DNA of 64,000 nucleotides, taken from Aureobasidium sp. EXF-3400 (taxonomy: Eukaryota > Ascomycota > Dothideomycetes > Dothideales > Saccotheciaceae). The stretch covers positions 1 to 64,000 of the forward strand of contig SWBL01000300.1 in the NCBI GenBank assembly GCA_024195585.1. The letters run 5' to 3'. Each line of letters begins with the position of its first letter. Position 1 is the first letter of the stretch. Below are positions 42,776 through 53,608 of the stretch, one piece after another. The notes beneath the pieces were generated by a model that saw only the letters and a list, made by a program, of their open reading frames with translations, did no database searches and was not told where the DNA came from. A program made the translations under genes and the position numbers.

Positions 42776-44664
42776 TATGATCTGTCTAGGTTGGGAGTCG
42801 AAACACGAGGCATTTCATCGGGCAAGGGCACGAGTGGGATTTATGCCTGGCGATCCATCAAGATCGATAGTGAACGCCTGAATTGAATGACGGTAAGGTT
42901 TGCGATAGAGGACATAGTCGAACATGTGTCTCCGCTCGATCTCAAAAACATTCCTGTGGCTGACCATGATTTTGCATCTTTCATGAGAGGCATGTGATTC
43001 CATACCTGAAGATCAGTGGCTGAGGAATGCACGTTTTGGAGCAAAAACAAATACTCTCCGATATGCAGCTTCAGCTCTACCTCATAGACCAGTCAGAACC
43101 ATGGATAATGTCATTTCAAATTTGGGTTTTGGATATACAGTTTCGGCTGGTAAGCCTACTGAGAGATTCAAGCACGAAGATGATCACATCCCGCATGAAG
43201 GCGCACCGATGAAGCCGCAGCAAGGCGGAGAAGCTGTTATCACACAACAAATTGGCACTCAAGCGTGCCTGGCGAAGGAAGACCATGCGATGTCCCTTTT
43301 CACGATGATCGCGAGGAGAAATGAGGATACTGCATCATTGACATTGAAGCTGGGGTGGTGGAAGATCACCTCCGGCTCCGCTTCGGGTATCGAGGTGTGT
43401 TTGGGCGAACCTTGTTTCGCTTAACGCACTTCCCGCCGTGGCTTCTTTCGATGCACTTGCCGCATCCTCGTCTAAACTCTCGATCTCCTGGTCATCGTTC
43501 TGCGGAGAAATATTGTATACTACTAGCACGTGGAGGTTAGTTCCTCAGGTCTCTTCTTTTTCTAGCCTTCCCGCCCAGCCCGAGATGACAAAATATTGAT
43601 GTGAGCGACGCAAGCGCTGCGACCCTGTCTGAAGATCGCAGTGTTGCATCCGCAAGCAATAGCGCCCCTTTGGCTGATACTTCTTGGATGATGGCGCTTC
43701 CCAACACGCTGTTGACAGAAGATTGACGGCTGGAGTTGTGAATGAAGCTTTGTCTGCGAGGCAGCCACCATTCGTGCCATCCTGAGGTCGCAAGCTGAAC
43801 AAGTTCGAGCCCAGCCGTCTTTCAGTTCCACAATTGGAGCAGTCTGACCGTTTGCCTGTACCGCAAACCAATTCCGCCATGCATTAGAGAAGGTAACAAT
43901 CGATCTCCAGCATGCCAGCGATGATTTTCGATGTCGCGACACCAAAGACCGCAATATGCAGGCATCGAATGTTCCTGAAACAAGAGCCTCCTGCGCAACG
44001 TCGCGCCGGTACAACAGATGTGTATCGATTAGCGAACAAACCGCGTCGCGAATACTTTCCTCATTCCCCACGGCGCCACGACCATGAACCGTGATAAGCT
44101 TTTGCGGTTGCAGCGTGCGAACCACGTTCGACATACACACGTGGTAGCTGCGTCGTCTCTGTATCGCGAATTGCATCATCTGTCAGCTATCTCTCATAAC
44201 CGGTTGTGGTCCACCCAACCTTGGGATGCTCTTGTGGACACAAAGGCACGGTCTATATCGTCCTGGACAGGCCTAGACTCGTAGGCTTCAAATGTAACAC
44301 TTTTTTATACTGACTTTCGAAATTCGTGCGTTTGTAGTACCTAGACAAATTAATCAAGCCCAAGGACAGACAGACTTCTAAAGGATGACCCTAGCAGCAT
44401 CGCGGATCAATGCGACGTTCCTCCTGCCTGATCAAGTTGAAGTCAAGGCTCAGTGTCAATATCGCGTCTTCCCATTTTCGACCTCTTATCCTGCAGCTCT
44501 ATTTAGATTGCAGGCTCGTCTTCGATACTTTTGTATGCTGAAAACCGTCAAGGATGGCAGTGGATTCTCAATCCATCTCTTTACGCGTCAGACCCAATAT
44601 TCAACGAGGACTCTTGACCAGTTTCCGATAACCACAAAGTAGTGACCAAATCTCGCAGGAGATC
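42776..44664. other. 1.9-kb region without a supported gene
   Basis: Two frames deserve mention but are not convincing: plus 43101-43424 (MDNVISNLGFGYTVSAGKPT, 107 codons, with HEDDHIPHEGAPMKP) and minus 43562-44179 (205 codons, basic). Neither shows a family pattern or signal. Confidence 0.4.
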
Positions 44665-45318
44665 CTATCCCTGGGAGTGGAGACGTCTCTCTTGTGCTTC
44701 CAACATCCAAGCAGAGGCATCGTGGTCGTCCTTGAGATTCTTGATCTCCATCGCATGCACTTGAGCAACCTCATCGCGCTCCGCCTGTAACCTTCTATTC
44801 TCATAATTCAGGCGTCGAATCACAGCATCGTTTGTCCTGGTAGCGGCTTCATATCTGCACATCATCTCGCTGAAATCCTGTGCATCGGAGCCGCCTGTCG
44901 CAACAATCTCTCTAGGAACCTTAAAATCTGCAGTGAGTTTAGTGATGGCCGCTTCACTTTCTAAGACACCTTCCTGCAGTCGAGAGATGATGGCGTTCTT
45001 ATCTACGAAAATGCGGTGATGGATGTTGACAAGTGTGCGATAGAAATCCCCAGGTCGGTTTTGCTCCAGTAATTTCCTACAGCGCTGAAGATCTCGTTCT
45101 TGTTCCAGATCACTTGGTGAGGAGGTAGTGTTTGTTTCCATCTGGTCGAGAAGATGATCCGAGGTAGTGCGAGAGCCGCAGAACAACGAGTTGAATAGGT
45201 GAAGACGTAAGATGATATGACCACAAAAATGGTCGACGTGGATCCAAGAGACAAGTAGATCAGCAAGGTGATCAATCAAGCAAAAGACGTCCTGACAATG
45301 ATTGCAAAGAGTAGGCAT
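44665..45318 (-). CDS. Coiled-coil protein of unknown function, 217 aa
   Basis: First ATG in frame at 45318 (MPTLCNHCQDVFCLIDHLAD). The N-terminus has a C-x-x-C pair and a hydrophobic stretch (HIILRLHLFNSLF); such CxxC starts occur in fungal heterokaryon-incompatibility-like proteins, but no HET motif follows. An alternative start is METNTTSSPSD. The C-terminal 120 residues (IRRLNYENRRLQAERDEVAQ) form a charged helix expected to be a coiled coil. I do not recognise the family. Confidence 0.5.
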   Translation of the reverse strand: MPTLCNHCQDVFCLIDHLADLLVSWIHVDHFCGHIILRLHLFNSLFCGSRTTSDHLLDQMETNTTSSPSDLEQERDLQRCRKLLEQNRPGDFYRTLVNIHHRIFVDKNAIISRLQEGVLESEAAITKLTADFKVPREIVATGGSDAQDFSEMMCRYEAATRTNDAVIRRLNYENRRLQAERDEVAQVHAMEIKNLKDDHDASAWMLEAQERRLHSQG

Positions 45319-46511
45319 CTGACCGGAATAGATCGTATCGACAAGGTAAGATTGCTCCTCTCTGAGAGTAGAGTGCAAAAATCCTAGGACGAGAGCTCAA
45401 TATATCAAGGTGTGATGGTGAGTTGGCGAATTCAGAGATATATTGCTGTCTCAGAGAAATGCTACAGTCTCAGACAAACTGTAAGACTACACTTCCCCAT
45501 CGATTGAGATCTTCAGAGCTGCAGATTCGTCCCGGATGTCTCTGATCAATGAGATTCTGGCTGTAGCGTTCGTGGAAAAGTCTGAAACCTTGAGTCGGGA
45601 TCTGTATTGGGTTTTGTGCCTTGTTTCTATGTCTCACACAGGGATTTTAGGTGGCATTCATAGATTCGGTACAAGAATTCCGGTTCAGAATCATGGATGC
45701 ATAGACCTTGTCTCGAAGAAGACATCGGCGAGACTGAACTCAGTGCTGGACATGATTTAATCAAGAGCATACAAGAAACAGATTTTTCCATACAGTACAC
45801 CTTTCTCTGCATGTTGTTAGATCGGTTTTCATAGGCCCAGCCAAGAGCGTATTTACAATCAGGAGGAGGTCTCATCAGTCCCGACAGATCAAGGATTGTC
45901 TTGTCACACACTTGCTGCCAGGCCTGATTCTAACTTGGACTGCAAGACCTTCCAATATGTGCGAACATCTGAATATGCTTATTTGTAGAGAGATGAAGAA
46001 GATGAAGCTGCGATGGGGACCTATGTTCGAGGCTATGGAGACATGGACACAAGGTGACATAGAGCAACATATATATGTCCATTCCAGGCCCTTGGACCTC
46101 TACTTCTTATTGATCATAAAGCATTGGAATCCCTGGAATGCACAATTGAACTACGAACTCGAGAATGAGAATCACATAGGATGGAGAATAATCATCATGA
46201 GCATCCTTCAACTTAATCCATCGCCAGTTACCCTCCACAAATGTCTACGCATGATTTGTTACGGGCAACATCATATTCTGACTTTCCGCGCCATTTTACC
46301 AATCACTGCCTTCCGGATCTCTCACCAGCACACTTCCGGGGAACAGCGTGTTTGAGAGTGCATCGGCTGAGAATGAAGACAAGGAGATCCTGAACTCTGT
46401 CATAACGGGCAGCAAAGACCGTATCATAGCTGCAAATGGCTCGGCTCGTTGAAGGGCATCAGTATAACTGCTACCTAGTCAGTACAATGTCATATGTGGC
46501 ACTCTAGAGAC
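45319..46511. other. Intergenic, no supported gene
   Basis: A 147-codon plus-strand frame at 45912-46355 has no pattern and runs towards the 3' end of the F-box/LRR gene. Otherwise nothing. Confidence 0.4.
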
Positions 46512-47836
46512 TTACCTGCTGACAGCAAATTCGCATGTGCTACCTAAGCGAACGTGTTTCATCTTTGGAAATAGTGGTTGCTGAAGTTTGTACCAGTCCT
46601 CGAGATCGTGGTTCCACCTAAGCGTCATTTCTCTCAGTCTGGGACAGGACTTTGCAAGACCACCAGGAGCGGTCCCAGTAAGCTGATCGCTCACATCCCA
46701 GTACAGGCTGAGCGCCTCGAGCAGGGGATAGCTAGCAATAAACTCCTCAAACAGGGAATCGGTCATCCAAGGTAGCTGCAGCTTATCTTTCACCACTGGC
46801 GTTGACATGTCGAGGCTCCTGAGCTTCCGAAGCATGCGAAGCTTTTCAAGATCTTCTTGATCAACATTCTCAGAGAGTGGCAAAGTCAGGTTGAGAGATG
46901 TCAGCTGCACCATACTGCCTATGGCTGTGTAGAAATTTTTGTCTGGACGTTGGACGTCTAGCTTCAATGTGGTAATCGAGCGAGAATTTAGGAGCCGCGA
47001 TAGGGCCTGTGCATCGCCATTCAAGCAAAGATTTTGGACGTTTCTGAAGGGCAAGGTATTACTCTGTTGTTGATCTTGGAAGAATAGTTGTTCAGACGTG
47101 ATCCGGTGTCTAAGCTCTAGTTCCTTTAGGGTGTGAAGATCACATAGAGCGAACAAAAGCTCGCTTATATCGGAGGGAAGACGGCCTATGCTGAGCTTCC
47201 GAAGTACCCTGGTTGATCGGACGAACTTCGATAGATGGGATGGGTTGATATGGTCCAGCGGCACGTGGATGCTGAGATCCTCAAGAGTTTCTGAGACAGG
47301 CCCTACCAAACCTGCTAGGACATCGTCGACGATGCGTTGATCGAGTCCGTGCAGATCTAGCAACTTGAGACGGTGACGAGTCTGCAGGAGATTTACAAAC
47401 AGTGCGGAGTTGGCACCCGAAGTGAGTGAAGATCTGGGCATCTTCGATGGACAAGATTGATTAACTTTTCCGTAAAGGTGTGATCGCCCCAGTATGAAAG
47501 AGATCGCAGTGATGGTTGAATGAACGACTCGGGATCTGCGTGGTCTGATCCTACGAAGCTCAGTGACCTGAGTGATCCGAATTTCATGCCTCGAAAACTA
47601 GACTCGCTTCCCCGCAGGGATAGTTTCTGGACTTTGTTTGCAAGAACTCGACGTCTCGACTTGGGAATCATCATGGCGATATGTGCCAACGCTCTTCTAG
47701 GAGGATGTGCCCAAAGTTGATCGACAGCATATGCGTTCCATACTGTGTTGACTCGTGCCATGGCATACAGCGTAGGTGGATCGAGATAGCTCATCACCAT
47801 GAGCTGTAACTCGCTAGGTAAACGTTCGAAACTCAT
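46512..47836 (-). pseudogene. F-box/LRR protein with a broken frame
   Basis: From the ATG at 47836, MSFERLPSELQLMVMSYLDP is a textbook F-box start, and WNAYAVDQLWAHPPRRALAH continues it. Leucine-rich repeats follow (KVQKLSLRG, SLRSLSFVG, CPDLHSLRVPTP). This frame hits a stop at 47393, while a second frame takes up the LRRs from about 47410 (LLQTRHRLKLLDLHGLDQ) to the end at 46512 (LREMTLRWNHDLEDWY, KMKHVRLGS). The only GT...AG pair that joins them (GTGCCA...CCTGCAG) would be 35 nt, shorter than any other intron here. So either a one-base indel or an unusually short intron is present. F-box/LRR proteins select substrates for SCF ubiquitin ligases. Confidence 0.65.
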
Positions 47837-48674
47837 AGCGATTGTCTCTGATGAGGGAATAACAATCCGATGAAAACAGAGAGATCGAGGAAGAAGCGTG
47901 CAAAAAACAGAGGTTGAGGAAGAAGAGTCACGAGGAAGCGCCAAGACACACTGCAGTCGTGATATTAAGCACTATATATGTTAGAGCCAAATTAAGCGAA
48001 ATTTCAGATTTCAGGATTTGGGATTTGACGTTTTTGCTGCTATGTAGCTGCGGCCGACCATCGACAGAGGGTAGGATGCACTTTCCTCGGCCGTGAGTTC
48101 AATTGTACAACGACCTTGTTTTCAAACATTAGATCTGTACATGATTCGTGGACAACGACTCGCGGTCGTCGCTTCCTCTCAATATCATCTTCACATGCCA
48201 TCGTCTTTTTTTAGTCTCTGTCTGTCAGTTCACTATTCAGTACCTTCCACCGGACCGGCAAACTTTCTAGCCTCTTGCTTGTACGGCGACTTCTCTCTTC
48301 ACTTTTACTATGACTAGCGACCAGTCAAGAACGTAGGAAGCGGTCGTTCCGTTCGACAGTCTCTCTGTATCTGCCAACTTTCCTCCACGACACTTGCCTG
48401 CTCTGCGCCTCATTCTGGTGGCGTGGGTTTTATTCCGGTGCCAATACGAGATGCCACGAGTTCTGGTCTTTTGTTTCTATCTGCTTGATCCTTAATCTTG
48501 AGTAAGACATGTATCAGACTAAGCCATTTGTAAAATGATTCATTCTGTTATGTTCAGCAAGAAGGATATCTTCTCGATTGGAACTGTTGCATGTCTTAGT
48601 GTCTCAGCTTGTGAATACATTTCCTTCTTCACATCAATCCTGCATGAGCCTGAGACCAAAAGCAACCGCAGGCA
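47837..48674. other. Intergenic, no supported gene
   Basis: Promoter side of the F-box/LRR gene and 3' side of the kinase. T/C-rich around 48180-48300. No gene seen. Confidence 0.45.
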
Positions 48675-50001
48675 CTACTCAGTAGGATTGAGTAACCACT
48701 CATCCTCTAGCAGCTCTGCTGCACTCTGGCGATGCTCAGGATCCCACTGTAGCATTTTTCGAAAGAAAGCAGCAAACTGCTCAAATTTCTCGTCAGGAAG
48801 TCTTACATGAGATTTTTCGAGAGAATCGTCGGGTATTTCTGCTTTGCCGATCCATCTTCCTATGGAAATACTCCAGCCTCCATTCATTAAAATTGTGATT
48901 ATCAAAAGCTTACCTTTGTCGTCCCAGTAAAGGGCTTGGTCTGGGCTTCTATTCACGAAGCCCAGAGGGGCGGGGCCAAGAATTGCAGTGATATGAGCAA
49001 GTAGTTGGGCATCAGAGTAGTTACCCTGACCATCGCGGCTCGTGAGAAGGAGATGATCCTCGAACAATCGCCATGCCCGTAAGAAGTTATTGATAGAAGT
49101 TCACTCTAAATCCCGCAGAATATGCTTACCATGACTCCGATATTCCAGATATCTGTCTTTGTAGTCCATGGCATTTTCAAGATGACCTCTGAAGAGCGAA
49201 ATGGGTCTGGTTGTATCAGACCATGCCAGTCATCGGCTCGTGTTCGTGCTTCACCAAAGTCCGTCAAGAAGAGTGGGCCAATGTTGTCGATGATTTCGTC
49301 GAGTGTGAGAGCTTGGGACTGATATATGGTGTAGTTGTCGATGGTCTTTCGAGCACTTGGATTGTTACTCTCTGCTTCCAGTAACTTTCCAAAAATGCTT
49401 GAGTCTTTGCTGCCCAAAACAATGTTACCGGCTTGGATATCTATAGGTCTGTTAGCGAAGCTGTATTAGCTGGCAACGATGCTATATACCTGTATGAACC
49501 ATGTGCGCTTCTGTATGTAGGAAATGAATCACAACAAGTATATCGTAGATTACGGCTCTGAAGATTGTCGTAGGCAGAACTGTGTATTCGAACAGATCCT
49601 GGAATCCTTCGAGGCTCACCAAGAGAGGCGGATGTACGAGACAGACGTGTATGTTACCGTCTTCGCTTCTGAGTCCAAACTCATCCAGCACAGGACGAAT
49701 CGCTGTCATTCCGATGTGTTGTGATCTGATTTTGGCAAGCTCAGCAAGAATGCGGGATTCGCGCAACGCATGTGAAGTGCACGCGTATATCTTGAGGGCA
49801 AAGAAAGAATTGTACCTGTCTATAATCAGAAATGCTCTATCGACGCCAGAAACGAAAAAAGAAAAGAACTTACTTCTGATCAAGAGAAAGCCAGACTGTA
49901 GATTTCGAGCCATATCCTAGTTTTGTGATAACCTTGTAGCGGTTGAGGTAGACATCTCCAAGAAGAACCAGATAGTATGATTTGTCGGCAAAAGCAGGCA
50001 T
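48675..50001 (-). CDS. SRPK-like protein kinase, about 370 aa
   Basis: Five exons: 50001-49874, 49815-49490, 49440-49130, 49076-48914, 48859-48675. The frame is open upstream of 50001 (APRRCFTSQATGFRRVNSAI), which looks like genuine SRPK N-terminus, so a first exon may be missing. Motifs: P-loop TKLGYGSKSTVWLSLDQK, VAIK-like FFALKIYAC, catalytic loop HMVHTDIQAGNIVLG, DFG in LFLTDFGEART, activation end DPFRSSEVIL, and FFRKMLQWDPEHRQSAAELL near the C-terminus. SRPKs phosphorylate SR splicing factors; fungi have many divergent relatives. Two oddities: the catalytic-loop Lys is Gln (D-I-Q-A-G-N) and the usual A-P-E is S-S-E. Intron 3 (49077-49129) ends GG, not AG, though joining WNIGVM to AWRLFED is what the family demands. 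Confidence 0.72.
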
Positions 50002-50624
50002 CGCTTCCTCCTCGAACTTGATGGCGGAGTTGACCCGGCGGAATCCTGTCGCTTGTGATGTGAAGCATCTACGCGGCGCTTGCGCACTCAATGACTGAGA
50101 AGTCTCCGCTCAAGCTTCAGTATCATGTCTGTGTGCGATCGATAGCATGATGATGTTCAAAATGTTTGCGGGTTGAGCCTGTGGCCGTTATTGTTTTCCG
50201 CGATGCTGCGCGCAAGATGCTTTGGAAGTGCAGGATCAGGTGTTTTGATCAAACAACTCTGCAGCAGGCGCGTCACTTCTTTGTGTGACGCGACTTGCCA
50301 TCCAAGCGCGCGCAAACAGCAGTTTTGCAGAGAGCGGAAAAAGACGCGGTCACTTTGGATTGGACCAAGATTTCTCATTACGAGATAAAAGAACGTCGAG
50401 AATCCAAATCTTGTTACAAGGCCAAGGTGGGAGGCCATGTATCTTCGATATCATTCAAGAGGAACGATAAAAAGATTGAGAGTGATGCACTGTATCCAAT
50501 GGCGTTGAAGTTAACTTTGCCACACTTATGGGTAGCCAGCAGAACAATTTAAGTGACATTTGGTCCAGAATCAGTGGAACGATCCTGATCAGGGCGGTCA
50601 AAAGTGTAGATGCCATCGAGATAC
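50002..50624. other. Intergenic region, possible SRPK 5' exon
   Basis: 50002-50090 is in frame with the SRPK-like protein and may be coding. A minus-strand frame at 50157-50438 has no recognisable pattern. The rest is the 3' flank of the next kinase. Confidence 0.35.
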
Positions 50625-51548
50625 TCACAAATCCATCTCATCATTCATGCAACCCGATTGCATGCCCAACTCTTGCCTTAGCGCCTTCAGAAGTCCACTC
50701 GGAATCCTATCACCCTGTCTTACCCACACAGCCTCCCTACACTCGCTCGCCGTAGGTCTACTTGCAACATCCTCTCTCAACAGCCAATCAGTCGTCTCTT
50801 TCGCCCACAAGCCTAGAGCCCTGCTTTCAGTATGCGGATGCACGAGAGTCTGCGCACACAAGTCTCTACATATCATTCCCAAGGCCCAGACGTCTGCCTT
50901 GGACATTTGCTGGGGGTCGTGGCCCTGGAGAAGAAGCTCAGGAGCTGTATAGCGAGCCACAGGAGCAGGGAGACTCTCGTCCTCGAGGAAATGAGCAGCA
51001 AGGCCAAAGTCCGATAGCTTGTATATCAGGGAAGAGCGGGGAGTCCAGAAGACAAGGATATTGGCTGGTTTGATGTCTCTGTGTACAAAGTCTTGGTCAT
51101 GCAGATATGCCAATGCAGAAAGAAGTTGATGAGCAACAGTCTGGGCAAGTGCTTCATCCAGTCCAGATATGCCCAGCGAAGAGTAGGCAGAGTAAAACTC
51201 AAGCAGGTTGTAGTCCGCAAGTTCAGTCAGGAGACATGCGTTCCATGATCCAGTCATCGAGTCGGGCACGCCGCCTATATCTTCCAACACAGCAACGCTG
51301 GGATGCGACAGAGTTGCCAGAATAGTGGCTTCCTCGCGAAAACGCCGCAACTGAGCTGATGTCGACGTCTGCAGCACTTTCATTGCAAATATTCTGGTGG
51401 ATCGTTGGTGAGCGACACGATACACGATGCCATATATGCCGATGCCGAGTGTTGCCTGAACGACATAATTTCCGTTGTGGTTGTAGGATGTCGCAACTGT
51501 GTTCGCAGGTAATGGTGTAGGTGTCAAGTCGGAAATTGTGTTGCCCAT
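50625..51548 (-). CDS. Ser/Thr protein kinase with myristoylation-type N-terminus, 307 aa
   Basis: Single exon. The first ATG gives MGNTISDLTPTPLPANTVAT; Gly2 and Ser6 fit the N-myristoyltransferase consensus MGxxxS/T. All kinase motifs are present: glycine loop ATLGIGIYGIVYRV, Lys in IFAMKVLQT, catalytic loop FVHRDIKPANILV, DFG in YKLSDFGLAAHF, APE in ARYTAPELLLQG, then DVWALGMICRDL. The C-terminus is short, with no extra domain. Family is general Ser/Thr kinase; no finer call is possible. It should be active, unlike the degenerate catalytic loop of the SRPK-like neighbour on the same strand. Confidence 0.88.
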   Translation of the reverse strand: MGNTISDLTPTPLPANTVATSYNHNGNYVVQATLGIGIYGIVYRVAHQRSTRIFAMKVLQTSTSAQLRRFREEATILATLSHPSVAVLEDIGGVPDSMTGSWNACLLTELADYNLLEFYSAYSSLGISGLDEALAQTVAHQLLSALAYLHDQDFVHRDIKPANILVFWTPRSSLIYKLSDFGLAAHFLEDESLPAPVARYTAPELLLQGHDPQQMSKADVWALGMICRDLCAQTLVHPHTESRALGLWAKETTDWLLREDVASRPTASECREAVWVRQGDRIPSGLLKALRQELGMQSGCMNDEMDL

Positions 51549-53608
51549 GGCACGTTCCAGAAAGGTGATGCTCAAGTTGTTACGGTGGAGTACGAAAAAT
51601 ACAGGCAGGTACGAGCTATGCGTCGCTTTATCGGCATATTATATGACTGAAAAGATCTGATACATGTTTTTTGAGTTGATGGAAAAGACATGTCGAAGGA
51701 TAAAGCTGAGACAACCAAGCTGCGTGCCGACTGACGCTGCAGGCAGCTCAATCATGTTTTGATCCCTTGCCTTGTTGGAGGTCCCATGATTGATTTGCGC
51801 ATGTCGACTCCCTTGTCACATAGTGTGATTGTATCTACTAGGTAGCGCGTGGGCAAACACGGGGCGCGCGGCAAACCATACATTCCACCAAATTCGAGCT
51901 GGGCAGCATTGTCTGATGTATGCAGAGTTACCCTGGATGGAGTGACTGATTTTGTGCGTTCTGTCCAATCTTTCTTATCGCCGAGATAAAGGCGACCTAA
52001 GCGCTCTGTTGGGTATTCAAAGTTCATTCGTCTTGCTGCAGACATGATTCCTTATGCTCCCTCACGCTGCATGGCTGCGTAAGCTTTCGCCAGCCGGACA
52101 GAGAGGATATCCCGGGTCGTGTTCTATCTTTTCCAAGACGGCCCGGAAAATCAGCTCCTGTTCCGGTGTAAAAGATTGGCAGGGTCGACGGATTAGGTTT
52201 GCAGTTATGCTCAAGCACATCCGCAAAGCGCCTCTTCCGTAGGCACGTTCACTGAGTCTCCATCGGTGCCTGATTGATAGAGAGGCTTGTATACCGGATA
52301 TCAAGTCCGTCGAGATGGCGGAGAGATTGAGCTCAGAAATTGCCCGTTGAGAAAAACGACACTCTTGGACTTGCTCACAACAAGCACAAGCAAGTAGTTA
52401 CAAAGAGCTGTCGCGACTCGTCAGGGGATGAGGTCCTTGTCAGAATATTGCGCAACGCTTTGACATGTTCCTGGATTGGAGACTAAGCGACAGGCGAAGC
52501 AGCGAACGGACGTGCATCAAAGACTCTTTACAAGGTTTGCGATGCACCTACCAAATTGGTATAAGTTTTGCTTAGGCAATCTTTATCACAGACAGAATGA
52601 GAAAACACGTGCGAGGGTCTTGTTCGTGGATCGTGATACAAGATTGTTTCTCTCATCTGTGCGGCTCTAACGCCGTATGCATACGGATCCACTAGCGGCG
52701 ACCGTTGACATACTTTCACCAAGTTTGGCAGGTTTGGCGCTCGCTTGTACAAGTATCCGTAATGCGACTTGCGGGAAAGTCCCCGACATCCTTGGTTTAG
52801 AGATAGGCGTGCTCCGTGTAATGTTGCCGTTCAAGATATCAACATGCAAACCTTATAAGAAGATAGCGTTCGTGTGGCCGACGGGCGGCGAGTGGCAACG
52901 AGTAGCAGAGCGGTTCCACTTACCCGTGAGTTCCCTGGGGGAGAAGTCATGATTGATTGGAGGGGTGTCAAGGGATCTCTCAGCATCGGGTGTTTCACTG
53001 CATGTTTGCTCGATCAGAGGTCGTTGGTGAGCCATAGCTAAAAGGCATGCGAGAAGAGGCAATGACTCGTGGAGCAACTTGCAAGAGGCATCACAGTACG
53101 GAGTAGAGGTTCCGGAGTTTGGAACGTCCGGAGTTAAGACCTCTACCAAGCGTGAGCGAAGCAGTTGAAGCCGAACTGCGTGTATAAGAAGGCCAAGACA
53201 CGGCTTAGATCATCGATGGATGTCGGGGTTGAAAGTCAAGCTCAAGCTCGCAGTGCTGCCTAAGGAAACGATCGTCAAAGGTCACCAAGGTCCGCGCAGC
53301 GACAGTGTGCTAATACGCGTAGGCCGCGGAAAATTGGCAACAAAAGAATGCGTTCCGTGTTGGACACGCGGATGCTCTTGCTTCTTGTAAGTTACTCGGT
53401 TATTGGTTCGTCAGTGGTCGCACTTGGGTCGGCCTCTTGTATATAGCCGCATCCTCATCAAGAATTTCAGCTCGATCGCCGATGCCAAATACTCATCAGC
53501 CTGGAACCCTCTCCGGTGCCATGAGCTCGAGAGCCGCATGTCAAGACTTTTCGAGGCAAGTTCTAGACGCCTATACAACTGTCGTTTGTCTGTCTAACAC
53601 AAGACAGC
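51549..53608. other. 2.1-kb region without a supported gene
   Basis: Minus-strand frames at 52062-52304 (SIRHRWRLSERAYGRGAL, SFTPEQELIFRAVLEKIEHD) and 51752-52045 look somewhat protein-like but are in different frames and match nothing I know; they might be fragments of one decayed gene. The plus-strand stretch 53480-53608 could hold a 5' exon of the histidine kinase. Confidence 0.35.

Noticed and set aside
43101..43424. 107-codon plus-strand frame (MDNVISNLGFGYTVSAGKPT)
   Set aside because: No recognisable family, and the stop falls in unremarkable sequence; kept only as a mention in the intergenic entry.
43562..44179. 205-codon minus-strand frame
   Set aside because: Composition is basic and patternless; overlapping frames are open too, so coding is not supported.
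51752..52304. Two minus-strand frames that might be one decayed gene
   Set aside because: Only weak protein-like character, no recognisable motif, frames do not join by a usable intron.
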